A DNA stretch of 64,000 nt from Streptomyces sporangiiformans (GTDB lineage Bacteria > Actinomycetota > Actinomycetes > Streptomycetales > Streptomycetaceae), in NCBI RefSeq assembly GCF_005768555.2, contig NZ_VCHX02000035.1, positions 54,067 through 118,066 on the forward strand, read 5' to 3'. Every line of letters starts with the position of its first letter. The stretch's first letter is position 1. Of this stretch, positions 8,111-20,930 are shown piece after piece. Under the pieces are notes generated by a model. The model had not been told where the DNA came from. It worked only from the letters and a program-made list of their open reading frames with translations, and did no database searches. The position numbers and the translations under genes are program-made.

Positions 8111-9057
8111 CCTCCACGGGCAGCGGGCGCAGGGTCGCCTCGGGAAGCCCCGGCTTCCTGAAGCGGTCCCAGCCGCGCTACGGGGAGAAGGCCGTCAAGG
8201 TTCTGCTGGTCGCCGCGTCCCTGGTCTCCGTGCTGACCACCGTGGGCATCGTGATCGCGCTCATCCCGCCCGCCGCCGAGTTCTTCGGCGAGGTGAGCTT
8301 CGGCGACTTCATCACCGGCACCGACTGGTCACCGCTGTTCAAGCCGGCGCACTTCGGTGTCCTGCCCCTGGTCACCGGCACGCTGATGGTCACACTGATC
8401 GCGCTGCTGGTCGCCGTGCCGCTGGGCCTGGGGGCGGCGGTGTACCTGAGCGAGTACGCCAGGCCCAGGGTCCGCGCGTTCTTCAAGCCGATCCTGGAGG
8501 TCCTCGCCGGTATCCCCACCGTCGTGTACGGCTTCTTCGCCCTGCAGGCCCTCACCCCGCTGTTGCAGGACATCTGGCCGGGTGGCGAGGGGCCGCAGGT
8601 TTTCAACGCGCTCTCGGCGGGATTCGTCATGGGCATCATGATCATCCCGACGATCGCCTCGCTTTCCGAGGACGCCATGAACGCCGTACCGAACGACCTG
8701 CGCGACGGCGCCTTCGCGCTGGGATCGTCCCGTATGCAGGTCGCCACCCGGGTCGTCTTCCCCGCCGCGCTGTCCGGCATCGTCGCCGCGATCGTGCTCG
8801 GCGTCTCGCGGGCGATCGGCGAGACCATGATCGTCGCGATCGCCGCGGGTGGCCGGCCCAACCTGTCCTTCGACCCGCTCGAAGGCATGCAGACGATGAC
8901 CGCGTTCATCGCGGCGGCCGGAATCGGCGACCTGCCGACCGGCACCATCGGCTACCAGACGATCTTCGCGGTGGGCTCGCTGCTGTTCGTCATGACGCTG
9001 GTGATGAACCTGGTCAGCATTCGCCTGGTGCGCAGGTACCGGCAGGTGTACGAGTAA
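8107..9057 (+). CDS. pstC: Phosphate ABC transporter permease PstC
   Basis: A 316-residue inner-membrane permease with about six transmembrane helices. It contains the binding-protein-dependent transport motif for coupling to the ATPase (EDAMNAVPNDLRDGAFALGSS, where EAA-type loops normally sit). GIPTVVYGFFAL is characteristic of PstC. Its ATG overlaps the pstS stop as ATGA, and its own stop shares one base with the pstA start, so the operon is tightly coupled. Confidence 0.95.
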   Translation: MTSTGSGRRVASGSPGFLKRSQPRYGEKAVKVLLVAASLVSVLTTVGIVIALIPPAAEFFGEVSFGDFITGTDWSPLFKPAHFGVLPLVTGTLMVTLIALLVAVPLGLGAAVYLSEYARPRVRAFFKPILEVLAGIPTVVYGFFALQALTPLLQDIWPGGEGPQVFNALSAGFVMGIMIIPTIASLSEDAMNAVPNDLRDGAFALGSSRMQVATRVVFPAALSGIVAAIVLGVSRAIGETMIVAIAAGGRPNLSFDPLEGMQTMTAFIAAAGIGDLPTGTIGYQTIFAVGSLLFVMTLVMNLVSIRLVRRYRQVYE

Positions 9058-9968
9058 TGGGCAGCCCCGTCCTCGACAAGGGACCGGAGGCCGGCGTCCC
9101 GGAGGTGCGCCGGCTCAAGAGCGACGGCACTCCGTGGCGGGAGCGGTTGTTCCAGCTGAGTCTGTGGGCCTCGCTCGCCGTCGGCGTGGTCTTCCTCGGC
9201 TGCCTTCTCGTCTACATCGTGGTGGAGGCATGGCCCCGGCTGAACTTCCGGATCCTGACGAACTTCCCCGACATCATCGACCCGTCACAGGCCGGCGCCC
9301 AGTCGGCGATCATGGGCACCATCTGGGTGATCGGCTTCACCGCGCTGTACTGCCTGCCCGTCGGCTTCCTCACCGCCATCTACCTGGAGGAGTACGCCGA
9401 CCCCGAGCGCTGGTGGAACCGCGCGGTCGAGATCAACATCCAGAACCTGGCGGCGGTCCCGTCGATCGTCTACGGCATCCTCGGCCTCGGCATCATCTCC
9501 CGCGGTCTCGGCTTCGGACAGACCGTGCTCACCGCCTCGCTCACACTGTCGCTCCTGGTCCTTCCCACCGTGATCATCGCCGCCCGGGAGGCGATCCGCG
9601 CCGTACCGCAATCCATCCGCGAGGCATCCCTGGCGCTGGGTGCCACCCAATGGCAGACCATCTGGCGCCAGGTGCTGCCCGCCGCCGTACCCGGCATGGC
9701 CACCGGCTCCATCCTCGCCTTGTCCCGCGCCATCGGCGAGGCAGCCCCGCTGCTGCTGCTCGGCGGCCTGACCTTCATCACCTTCAACCCGACCGGCCCG
9801 GAGAGCGCCTTCACGGTGCTGCCGATCCAGATCTTCAACTGGATCAGCCAGTCCCGCTCCGAATTCGTCTCACTCGCCGCCGCCGCGATCGTGATCCTCC
9901 TGGTCATCCTGCTGGCCATGAACTCTCTGGCCATCTGGCTCCGCAACCGCTACTCCCACCGCTGGTGA
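9057..9968 (+). CDS. pstA: Phosphate ABC transporter permease PstA
   Basis: A 303-residue partner permease of PstC with about six transmembrane helices. Signatures include [13 protein letters not shown] and the EAA-type loop [22 protein letters not shown] that contacts PstB. Start and stop codons overlap the preceding gene (TAATG), and 7 bp separate it from pstB. Confidence 0.95.
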   Translation: MGSPVLDKGPEAGVPEVRRLKSDGTPWRERLFQLSLWASLAVGVVFLGCLLVYIVVEAWPRLNFRILTNFPDIIDPSQAGAQSAIMGTIWVIGFTALYCLPVGFLTAIYLEEYADPERWWNRAVEINIQNLAAVPSIVYGILGLGIISRGLGFGQTVLTASLTLSLLVLPTVIIAAREAIRAVPQSIREASLALGATQWQTIWRQVLPAAVPGMATGSILALSRAIGEAAPLLLLGGLTFITFNPTGPESAFTVLPIQIFNWISQSRSEFVSLAAAAIVILLVILLAMNSLAIWLRNRYSHRW

Positions 9969-9975
9969 CCGCGCC

Positions 9976-10914
9976 ATGACCACAGAGCCCTCCCGACGCA
10001 TCCAACGCCTTCGTCGACGGGCCCTTCGGTCCGCGCAGACGGCCGCCGTCGCCTCCCCCTCCAACGCCCCCGACGCCCCCGACGCCCCCGACAGCACCAC
10101 GGCCCCGCGGGTCTCCTTTCGCGATGCCCCGCCGCTGACCACGCCGGTCTTCGAGGTCGGCAGTCTGTCGGTGTTCTACGGCGACCACGAAGCCGTCCGC
10201 GACGTCAACATGACCATCGGCGACCGCCAGATCACCGCGATGATCGGCCCGTCCGGCTGCGGCAAGTCCACCATGATCCGCTGCTTCAACCGCATGAACG
10301 ACCTCATCCCCACGGCCCGCGTGGTCGGCAAGATCCGCTACCACGGCGAGAACCTGTACGGGAAGGAGGTCGACCCCATCGAGGTGCGGCGCCGCATCGG
10401 CATGGTCTTCCAGAAGCCGAACCCGTTCCCGAAGTCGATCTACGACAACATCGCGTACGGGCCCCGAGTGGGCAGCTTCAAGGGAAACCTCGACGACCTG
10501 GTCGAGGAGACCCTCACCCGTGCGGCGCTGTGGGACGAGGTCAAGGACAAGCTGAAGACCTCCGCGCTGGCGCTGTCGGGCGGTCAGCAGCAGCGGTTGT
10601 GCATCGCCCGTACGATCGCGGTCAAGCCCGAGGTGATCCTGATGGACGAGCCGTGCTCGGCCCTGGACCCGATCGCCACCGCGAAGATCGAGGACCTGAT
10701 GGAGCACCTGGCCCAGGAGTTCACGATCGTCGTCGTCACGCACAACATGCAGCAGGCCGCGCGCGTCTCGCACCGCACCGCCTTCTTCACCTCGGACGTC
10801 GACGTCAAGGGCGAACGGCACGGCAGGCTCGTCGAGTACGACGAGACCGAGCGGATCTTCTCCAACCCCTCCGACCAGCGCACCGAGGACTACATCTCCG
10901 GCCGCTTCGGCTGA
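9976..10914 (+). CDS. pstB: Phosphate ABC transporter ATPase PstB, with N-terminal extension
   Basis: A 312-residue ATPase, about 50 residues longer than a standard PstB. Walker A is GPSGCGKST, the signature is LSGGQQQR, Walker B is [13 protein letters not shown], and the switch His is in [17 protein letters not shown] and [19 protein letters not shown] are PstB-specific. The extension is Arg-rich followed by a PDAPDAPD stretch encoded by a 9-bp tandem repeat (about 10068-10092). No phoU follows; a strong terminator does. Confidence 0.93.
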   Translation: MTTEPSRRIQRLRRRALRSAQTAAVASPSNAPDAPDAPDSTTAPRVSFRDAPPLTTPVFEVGSLSVFYGDHEAVRDVNMTIGDRQITAMIGPSGCGKSTMIRCFNRMNDLIPTARVVGKIRYHGENLYGKEVDPIEVRRRIGMVFQKPNPFPKSIYDNIAYGPRVGSFKGNLDDLVEETLTRAALWDEVKDKLKTSALALSGGQQQRLCIARTIAVKPEVILMDEPCSALDPIATAKIEDLMEHLAQEFTIVVVTHNMQQAARVSHRTAFFTSDVDVKGERHGRLVEYDETERIFSNPSDQRTEDYISGRFG

Positions 10915-10915
10915 T

Positions 10916-10961
10916 GCCCGCGGATCCGGATCTCGCGATCCCTCGCAGCCGGTCCGCGGGC
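10916..10961 (+). terminator. Terminator of the pst operon
   Basis: GCCCGCGGATCCGG (10916-10929) pairs with CCGGTCCGCGGGC (10949-10961) with one bulged base. It starts 2 bp after the pstB stop, in the expected place for an operon terminator. Confidence 0.75.
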
Positions 10962-11180
10962 GGTGATCGCCGCCATCGCCACCTCCTGAGCGGTCGTCAG
11001 GACCGGGAACCGACTCGCGTGTCGATCGAGCAGGTGCATTGTCTGAGAGACCCTCAGAGACCCCTGTCGGCAGCCCCCTCGCGTATGTGCTGCCGACGGC
11101 TGCGATGCGCGACGCTTCCGCGCCGAGGCCGCCAGGGTCCTCGATCGGCCGTTCCGCCGGTGACAAGAAGACGCAAACCC

Positions 11181-11777
11181 GTGTTCGACGTGTCCATCGT
11201 CGCCGTCACCTTCGGCTTCGTCTTCGTCTTCGTCTTCGTCACCGAACTGCCCGACAAGACGGCTGCGGCTGTTCTGGTGCTCGCGACCCGCTACCCGGCC
11301 GGCTATGTCTTCACGGGCATCGCGGCCGGTTTCGCGGCCCACGTCGTGCTGGCGGTCAGCGCGGGGAGCCTGCTCGGCCTGCTGCCGACCCGTTGGCTGC
11401 AGGTCGCATCAGGAGTGCTCTTCCTGGTGGGAGCGGGGATCCTTCTGGTGAGCAAGCGGCAGGCGACCGAGGAGCACGTCGGGCAGCCGGGCGACCAGAG
11501 CTTCTGGAAGGTGGCGGGCGCGGGCTTCATGCTGATCCTGGTCGCGGAGTTCGGCGATTTGACACAGATCATGACCGCCAGCCTGGCCGCCCGCTACGGT
11601 GCGCCGGTGTCTGTGGGCATCGGTGCGGTGGTTGCGCTGTGGGCGGTGGCCGGTCTCGGCGTACTGGGTGGGCGCACCCTCATGAAGCATGTGCCGCTGC
11701 CGCTGATCACGCGCGTGTCCGCCGGGGTGCTGGCGGCACTGGCTGCCGTCAACCTGTACCAGGCCGTCGCCGACTGA
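11181..11777 (+). CDS. UPF0016/GDT1-family membrane cation transporter
   Basis: A 198-residue membrane protein with about six helices and an internal duplication. It carries the two family motifs, here ELPDKT near the N-terminus and EFGDLT in the second half (consensus E-x-G-D-[KR]-[TS]). Members of this family export or exchange manganese or calcium. The first motif has Pro for the usual Gly. The GTG at 11181 starts the conserved first helix; no good ribosome-binding site is seen. I found no Mn-sensing riboswitch upstream. Confidence 0.85.
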   Translation: MFDVSIVAVTFGFVFVFVFVTELPDKTAAAVLVLATRYPAGYVFTGIAAGFAAHVVLAVSAGSLLGLLPTRWLQVASGVLFLVGAGILLVSKRQATEEHVGQPGDQSFWKVAGAGFMLILVAEFGDLTQIMTASLAARYGAPVSVGIGAVVALWAVAGLGVLGGRTLMKHVPLPLITRVSAGVLAALAAVNLYQAVAD

Positions 11778-11834
11778 CCGCCGGTGCGCCGGGCGGCGCG
11801 TAGACCTCTCGCCCGGCGAGCGCCGGGATCTCCG

Positions 11835-12239
11835 TCATGTCTTGTACTGGGTGGCCTTCCGCCGGCCCTTCGCTTCTTCCTTCGCTTCTCCCCTCGCTTC
11901 TTCCTGCTGCTCTGCCTTCGCTTCTTCCTTCCGCCGGCCCTTCGCTTCTTCCTTCGCCTCTCCCTTCGCCCTGCCGCGCAGGACCATGGCGGCTCCTCCG
12001 ACGGCGAGCGCGACGGGCCATTCGAGCGCACCCGCGACGGTGAGTGCCCCCAGGCCGCCGTAGAAGATGACGTCCCTGACCGGCACCCGTGATGTCATCG
12101 ACTGGGCGTTGGCCTTGAGATCTCCTGGAGTGAAGTACGGAACGGGCACTGCGGGATGGGCGGTATGCATGTGCAGAAACTGCCCGTCCTTCTCCGATTG
12201 CCGCTCCTCGGCGGTGGTGCTTCGTTCTGCGGTTGACAT
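11835..12239 (-). CDS. Small membrane protein with charged Lys/Glu repeat tail
   Basis: A 134-residue protein of unknown function. Residues about 1-55 are soluble, about 56-86 contain one or two hydrophobic helices (DVIFYGGLGALTVAG and VALAVGGAAMVL), and the last 45 residues are a charged repeat built from AKEEAKGRRKEEAK. The repeat is visible in the DNA as recurrent GAAGAAGC/CTTCTTCC blocks. A GGAGG ribosome-binding site lies 6 bp before the ATG. Similar short proteins are common in Streptomyces but uncharacterised; the tail could bind nucleic acid or the membrane surface. Confidence 0.75.
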   Translation of the reverse strand: MSTAERSTTAEERQSEKDGQFLHMHTAHPAVPVPYFTPGDLKANAQSMTSRVPVRDVIFYGGLGALTVAGALEWPVALAVGGAAMVLRGRAKGEAKEEAKGRRKEEAKAEQQEEARGEAKEEAKGRRKATQYKT

Positions 12240-12437
12240 CCCAAACCTCCCTATTCTCTCGAACAGGATGAAATGCTCCTATCACCCATTCTGACGCGGG
12301 GACGCCGCGAGCGGTATGACTGCGGCGAACAGGACAGCGCCGTAGAGGTGTGACCATACTCAAAGAAGGTGCTTTTGCCCGACTTTTTCGGGTCGTCGGC
12401 GCCACCATGCACCACCGCAAGTCATGGCGGAGGCCGT

Positions 12438-17000
<4,563 letters not shown>

Positions 17001-17099
17001 CAGTTCACTCTGCGGTCACCCACGTTCTGGCCGCACGAAGCCCGCAGACCCCACAAAGGAGCAGCACGGACGCACCCTGCACAAGAAAGGCGGCTCACT

Positions 17100-17225
17100 G
17101 TGTCGCACCTGCTCACCTCCATCCTCACCAAGGTGGCGGTCGCCGTGATCGAGGCGATCATCATGCGTCTGCTCATCCAGCTCTGGAAGACCTACGCCCC
17201 CAGCCACCGCCCGGCAGCCGCCTAG
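17100..17225 (+). CDS. 41-residue amphipathic/hydrophobic small protein
   Basis: The GTG frame begins VSHLLTSILTKVAVAVIEAI and continues with a hydrophobic helix, a Trp-Lys turn and a Pro/Ala tail. A GAAAGG-type ribosome-binding site lies about 9 bp upstream. It sits 100 bp after the giant P-type ATPase on the same strand and ends 4 bp into a convergent gene. The single membrane-active helix could make it a transporter regulator, or resemble a small toxic peptide. The sequence does not decide between these. Confidence 0.55.
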   Translation: MSHLLTSILTKVAVAVIEAIIMRLLIQLWKTYAPSHRPAAA

Positions 17226-17608
17226 CCGCCTTGGCCTTTCCTGATCGTCACGCGGTGGAGGTTGCACGGCGGCTGCGGTGAGGAGCCGGTGCCGGACCTC
17301 GCACTGTGCGCCTGAAGGGCGACGCTGGTCAGGCTCAGCAGCACATCGGCGTCCGTGGCACAGTCCAAGCGCACGGTCACCCATGGCGATGAGGACAGCA
17401 CCCGTATCGCCGTCGACCGCTCGAGCTCGGCGGCCAGATGCCGGATGGCCAGGACGGTGAGATGAAGGTCCGCGCTCCGATCGTCATGGAAGTGCACGAT
17501 CTCGCACTGGTCGACCTGCAGCGCCAGTCCTGTGCCGCAACTGGCCGGGGCCCCCGTGAGGTCGGGCCATGTCTGCAGTTGCTCCATGGCGCGACGTGCC
17601 GCGTTCAT
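17222..17608 (-). CDS. Luciferase-like DUF5519 family protein
   Basis: A 128-residue protein. The pattern CEIVHFHDDRSADLHL in the middle and SSPWVTVRL further on matches the family's conserved EIxHxHxDRxADL and GWVxxxI blocks. The family is named after a domain found near luciferases but its activity is unknown. The stop overlaps the end of the convergent small gene by 4 bp. The C-terminal 25 residues are low complexity. Confidence 0.6.
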   Translation of the reverse strand: MNAARRAMEQLQTWPDLTGAPASCGTGLALQVDQCEIVHFHDDRSADLHLTVLAIRHLAAELERSTAIRVLSSSPWVTVRLDCATDADVLLSLTSVALQAHSARSGTGSSPQPPCNLHRVTIRKGQGG

Positions 17609-17772
17609 GTGGGCATGCTCGCCCGGTTACCGATCCGCCACCAGTACGCGGCCGGATCGTAATCTCATCGTGAGGTGAACAGCACCCCCTGCTAGACCGC
17701 CGCATAGCCCGCGCCCGCGATCAGCGGCGGACTCGTCGCGGCGTCGGCTCCCGCTTCGGCTAGCGTCGTGAC

Positions 17773-18723
17773 ATGACCAGCGACACCTCCCCCACCCTCG
17801 CCGAAGCGCTCGCCGGCACCGGCACCACCGGCACGGTCGTCCTCGACGGCGGTATGTCGAATCAGCTCGAATCGGCCGGGCACGACCTGAGCGACGAACT
17901 CTGGTCGGCGCGGCTGCTCGCCGAGAAGCCGGAGGCGATCACTCAGGCGCATCTCGCCTACTTCGAGGCGGGCGCGAACGTCGCGATCACCTCCAGCTAT
18001 CAGGCGACGTTCGAGGGGTTCGCCCGGCGCGGCATCACCCGCGAGCGCGCGGCCGAACTGCTCGGGCTCAGTGTCGAACTCGCCCGCGAGGCCGCCCGGC
18101 AGGCCGGCGCCAAGGGCGTAGGGCAGCCGTTGTGGGTGGCGGCGTCGGTCGGTCCGTACGGTGCGATGCTGGCGGACGGTTCGGAGTACCGGGGGCGGTA
18201 CGGGCTGAGCGTGGCCGAGTTGGAGCGGTTCCACCGGCCCCGCCTCGAGGTGCTGGCCGCCGCCGCGCCCGATGTGTTCGCGCTGGAGACGGTGCCCGAT
18301 GCCGACGAGGCCCGGGCCCTGCTGCGGGCGGTGCGCGGGCTGGGTGTACCGGCGTGGCTGTCGTACAGCGTGGCCGGCGACCGGACGCGGGCCGGGCAGC
18401 CGCTGGAGGAGGCCTTCGCGCTCGCCGCCGACGTCGACGAGGTGATCGCGGTCGGCGTCAACTGCTGTGCCCCCGACGACGTGGACGCGGCGGTGGAGAC
18501 CGCCGCGCGGGTGACCGGCAAGCCGGTCGTGGTGTACCCCAACAGCGGCGAGGCCTGGGACGCCGAGGCCCGCGCCTGGACCGGGCGCTCCACGTTCACC
18601 CTCGAACAGGTCACCGGGTGGCAGCGGGCCGGCGCGCGGCTGATCGGCGGCTGCTGCCGGGTGGGACCGAGGGCGATCGCGGGTATCTCGGAGGCAGTGG
18701 CGTCCACGCGGCGCTCGGCCTGA
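17773..18723 (+). CDS. mmuM: Homocysteine S-methyltransferase
   Basis: A 316-residue cytosolic enzyme of the MmuM type, transferring a methyl group from S-methylmethionine (or SAM) to homocysteine to make methionine. It opens with VLDGGMSNQLESAGHDLSDELWSA, typical of the family. The zinc site is formed by the Cys in VGVNCC and the CC pair in IGGCCRVGP near the C-terminus. Gene length is normal. A LacI-family gene follows but is probably separately transcribed. Confidence 0.93.
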   Translation: MTSDTSPTLAEALAGTGTTGTVVLDGGMSNQLESAGHDLSDELWSARLLAEKPEAITQAHLAYFEAGANVAITSSYQATFEGFARRGITRERAAELLGLSVELAREAARQAGAKGVGQPLWVAASVGPYGAMLADGSEYRGRYGLSVAELERFHRPRLEVLAAAAPDVFALETVPDADEARALLRAVRGLGVPAWLSYSVAGDRTRAGQPLEEAFALAADVDEVIAVGVNCCAPDDVDAAVETAARVTGKPVVVYPNSGEAWDAEARAWTGRSTFTLEQVTGWQRAGARLIGGCCRVGPRAIAGISEAVASTRRSA

Positions 18724-18814
18724 CCGCTCCTGGCGAAACCGCTGAGGGCTCCGCCCGCCCCCGCAGACCCCACCATGTCCAATGCGCTCACCCCGAGCCA
18801 CGTGTTCGACATTT

Positions 18815-18825
18815 CGAAAGTTTCG
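18815..18825. promoter_or_regulatory. CGAAA-G-TTTCG operator upstream of lacI
   Basis: A perfect 5-bp palindrome around one base within TTTCGAAAGTTTCGG. The reverse-complement twin lies at 18939-18949, flanking the lacI promoter, so looping or cooperative LacI binding is possible. The same form recurs before the ThuA-like gene at 20820-20829. Confidence 0.55.
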
Positions 18826-18878
18826 GCTCACCAGAAATCCGCTGAACAGCTACCCTTCCGCGCACACTCGTGGCAGCC

Positions 18879-18900
18879 ATAATGTAGGAAGCGCTTTCTA
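18879..18900 (+). promoter_or_regulatory. lacI promoter with LacI-type operator at the start site
   Basis: A -10 box CATAAT (18879-18884), with TTCCGC 17 bp upstream as a weak -35, is followed directly by TAGGAAGCGCTTTCTA (18885-18900), a palindrome with one mismatch. GAAGCGCTTTC is a classic LacI/GalR-family operator core. Its position at the start site predicts repression. Confidence 0.6.
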
Positions 18901-18938
18901 GGCGCGGTCGATGCCACCGTGCCTGACCGGTGGCGATC

Positions 18939-18949
18939 CGAAACTTTCG
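18939..18949. promoter_or_regulatory. CGAAA-C-TTTCG operator between promoter and lacI
   Basis: This is the exact inverse copy of the 18815 site, within CCGAAACTTTCG, and lies in the 5' untranslated part of lacI. Streptomyces hemicellulase operators are known to be built from the same CGAAA/TTTCG pentamers. Confidence 0.55.
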
Positions 18950-18985
18950 CTGGCTCTCGGGACGGAGCCGGAGAGGTGGGCTTCC

Positions 18986-20044
18986 ATGGTGCGTACCGGG
19001 AGCGTGGCCGGGCCGACGCTGGCTGTCGTGGCCCGCGAGGCCGGGGTGTCCGTGCCGACGGCGTCGAAGGTGGTCAACGGCCGTGAGGACGTGGCGCCCG
19101 AGACCCGCCGCCGGGTCACCGAGGCGCTCGACCGGCTGGGCTACGTGCGCAAACCGCGCTTCGACTCGGCGAAGTCCCCGGGCATGGTCGATCTCGTCGT
19201 GCACTCACTGGAGTCCTCCTGGTCGGGCGCGGTGCTGCACGGCGTGGAGGAGGCCGCGCACGACGCCGGCCTGGAGGTGGTGGTCTCGGCGGGCCTGACC
19301 CGGACACGCGGCGGGCGTCCCGAGCGCGGCTGGCTGGACAAGCTCTCCACGCGCGGCTCCGCCGGGGTGCTGTTCAACCTGGCGGAGTTGACCCCGTCCC
19401 AGTACGCCTGGCTGGAACAGCACCGCATCCCGTTCGTCCTGATCGACCCGGTGCTCGACCCGCCGCCCGGCGTCGTGTCGGTGGGCGCCGCCAACTGGCA
19501 GGGCGGGGTGACGGCCACCGAGCATCTGATCTCCCTCGGCCACGAGCGCATCGCGGTCATCGCCGGATACCGCCGCAAGATGTGCAGCAGCGCCCGCGTC
19601 GCCGGCTACCGCTCGGCCCTCGCGGCGGCCGGCATCCGCCACCGGCCGGAGTACCTCCGCTACGGCAGCTTCAACGAGGTCGGCGCCCACCGTCGCATGC
19701 TGGAACTCCTCGACCTGCCCGAACCGCCCACGGCCGTCTTCGTCTGCTCGGACAAGATGGCCCTCGGCACCTACCGGGCCCTGGCCGAACGGAAGCTGAC
19801 CGTCCCGGACGACATGAGCGTGGTGGGATTCGACGACCTGCCGGAGGCCCACTGGGCCACACCCGCGCTGACCACGATCCGCCAGCCCCTGTCGGAGATG
19901 GCCGCGACCGCGATGCGCCTGCTGGTACGGCTCATGGCGGGCGAGCGGCCGGAAGGGACACGGACCGAACTGTCCACGCGGCTGGTGGTGCGGGAGAGCA
20001 CGGGGAAGCCGCCGGGGTCCGCCCAGGGCGTCGAGCAGCCCTGA
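18986..20044 (+). CDS. LacI family transcriptional repressor
   Basis: A 352-residue regulator with an N-terminal helix-turn-helix (PTLAVVAREAGVSVPTASKVVNG) and hinge helix (VAPETRRRVTEALDRLGYVRK). A periplasmic-binding-protein-like sensor domain follows, with AVFVCSDKMALGTYRAL and VVGFDDLPEAHWATPALTTIRQP, typical of sugar-responsive LacI members. The ATG at 18986 follows GGAGAGG. Several palindromes upstream suggest autoregulation. Nearby pectate lyase and ThuA-like genes share those sites, so a pectin or hemicellulose oligosaccharide is a plausible inducer. Confidence 0.9.
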   Translation: MVRTGSVAGPTLAVVAREAGVSVPTASKVVNGREDVAPETRRRVTEALDRLGYVRKPRFDSAKSPGMVDLVVHSLESSWSGAVLHGVEEAAHDAGLEVVVSAGLTRTRGGRPERGWLDKLSTRGSAGVLFNLAELTPSQYAWLEQHRIPFVLIDPVLDPPPGVVSVGAANWQGGVTATEHLISLGHERIAVIAGYRRKMCSSARVAGYRSALAAAGIRHRPEYLRYGSFNEVGAHRRMLELLDLPEPPTAVFVCSDKMALGTYRALAERKLTVPDDMSVVGFDDLPEAHWATPALTTIRQPLSEMAATAMRLLVRLMAGERPEGTRTELSTRLVVRESTGKPPGSAQGVEQP

Positions 20045-20082
20045 GGACCGCGCCCCAGGACCGCGCCCCAGGACCGCGCCCC
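20044..20082. repeat. 13-bp tandem repeat, three copies
   Basis: Three exact copies of AGGACCGCGCCCC lie between the convergent lacI and ThuA-like genes, starting at the lacI stop. Function unknown; possibly slippage-derived. Confidence 0.8.
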
Positions 20083-20091
20083 TGCGCGGGC

Positions 20092-20766
20092 CTACGCCTG
20101 CGCGAGACCGGCCGCCCACATGATGCCGCCGAGCAGATGCGCCCGGAAGTCCGGGTCCTCGTACGCCTCCGAGGCGTGTCCGAGCGCGGTGTAGAAGACC
20201 TTGCCCGCCCCCTGCTCCCGGCACCACACGAGGGGATGGTCGTCGCCCATCCCGCCACCGTCGTACGAGGATTCGTCGGCCGAGGCGAGCACCCGTACCG
20301 AACCCCGGGGGTTCGACCGGAAGTCGTACCACTCGTCCGTGAACTCCCAGGCCACGGGCAGGTGTCGGGTCGCCGGGTGGTCGTGGTCCTCGACGAGGAG
20401 CTTGCCCGGCTGATGGTCGGGGTGGCGCGCGAACCGGGCGCCGAGCAGTTCGCCGTAGTACGGCCAGTCGTACTCGGTACACGCCGCCGCGTGCACGCCG
20501 ACGAAACCGCCGCCCGCCTCGACGTACGCGGCGAGATGCTCACGCCCCGCGGGCGTCAGGACGTCACCGCTGGTGGAGAGGAAGAGGACAGCCGCGTACG
20601 GGCCGAGGGGCGCGTCGAAGAGTTCGGGATCCTCCGTGGCGTGCACCTCGAAGCCGTGCGCGGCACCGAGCGAACGTACGGCCGCGATGCCGTCCGGGAT
20701 CGACTCGTGCCGGTAGGCCGTGGTGCGGGAGTAGACGAGTATCCGGGGGCCGGTGTGCGCTGCCAT
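20092..20766 (-). CDS. ThuA-like domain protein
   Basis: A 224-residue single-domain protein with a class I glutamine-amidotransferase-like fold (ThuA family). VYSRTTAYRHESIP at the start, GDVLTPAGREHLAAYVEAGGGFVGVHAA in the centre and VFYTALGHASEAYEDP near the end are characteristic. ThuA-type proteins occur with sugar-utilisation genes and are implicated in trehalose or related disaccharide metabolism, but their reaction is not settled. The ATG at 20766 has a weak ribosome-binding site. A CCCGAAAATTTCGGG palindrome about 50 bp upstream links it to the LacI regulator. Confidence 0.85.
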   Translation of the reverse strand: MAAHTGPRILVYSRTTAYRHESIPDGIAAVRSLGAAHGFEVHATEDPELFDAPLGPYAAVLFLSTSGDVLTPAGREHLAAYVEAGGGFVGVHAAACTEYDWPYYGELLGARFARHPDHQPGKLLVEDHDHPATRHLPVAWEFTDEWYDFRSNPRGSVRVLASADESSYDGGGMGDDHPLVWCREQGAGKVFYTALGHASEAYEDPDFRAHLLGGIMWAAGLAQA

Positions 20767-20816
20767 GAAATCCGAGCTTATTTCGTGGAGGAAGGTGGGA
20801 CCCAGCGCGCCGGGGG

Positions 20817-20831
20817 CCCGAAAATTTCGGG
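20817..20831. promoter_or_regulatory. CCCGAAAATTTCGGG operator upstream of the ThuA-like gene
   Basis: A perfect 7-bp palindrome around one base, the same CGAAA-N-TTTCG form as the two sites around lacI. It lies 51-65 bp upstream of the ThuA-like start and is downstream of the pectate lyase gene, so the ThuA-like gene is the likely target. Confidence 0.6.
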
Positions 20832-20930
20832 TCCACGGCGCACTGGCGCACTGACACGGCGAGCCGCGTCGGGCTAGCCGGCCCGTCCGGGCGAACCGGA
20901 TGGGCCGGCCAGGAAGGTCGGTCAAGTCGG

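Noticed and set aside
10916..11180. Possible manganese (yybP-ykoY) riboswitch before the UPF0016 transporter
   Set aside because: I could not find the conserved loop sequences of that riboswitch; the only clear structure is the pst terminator.
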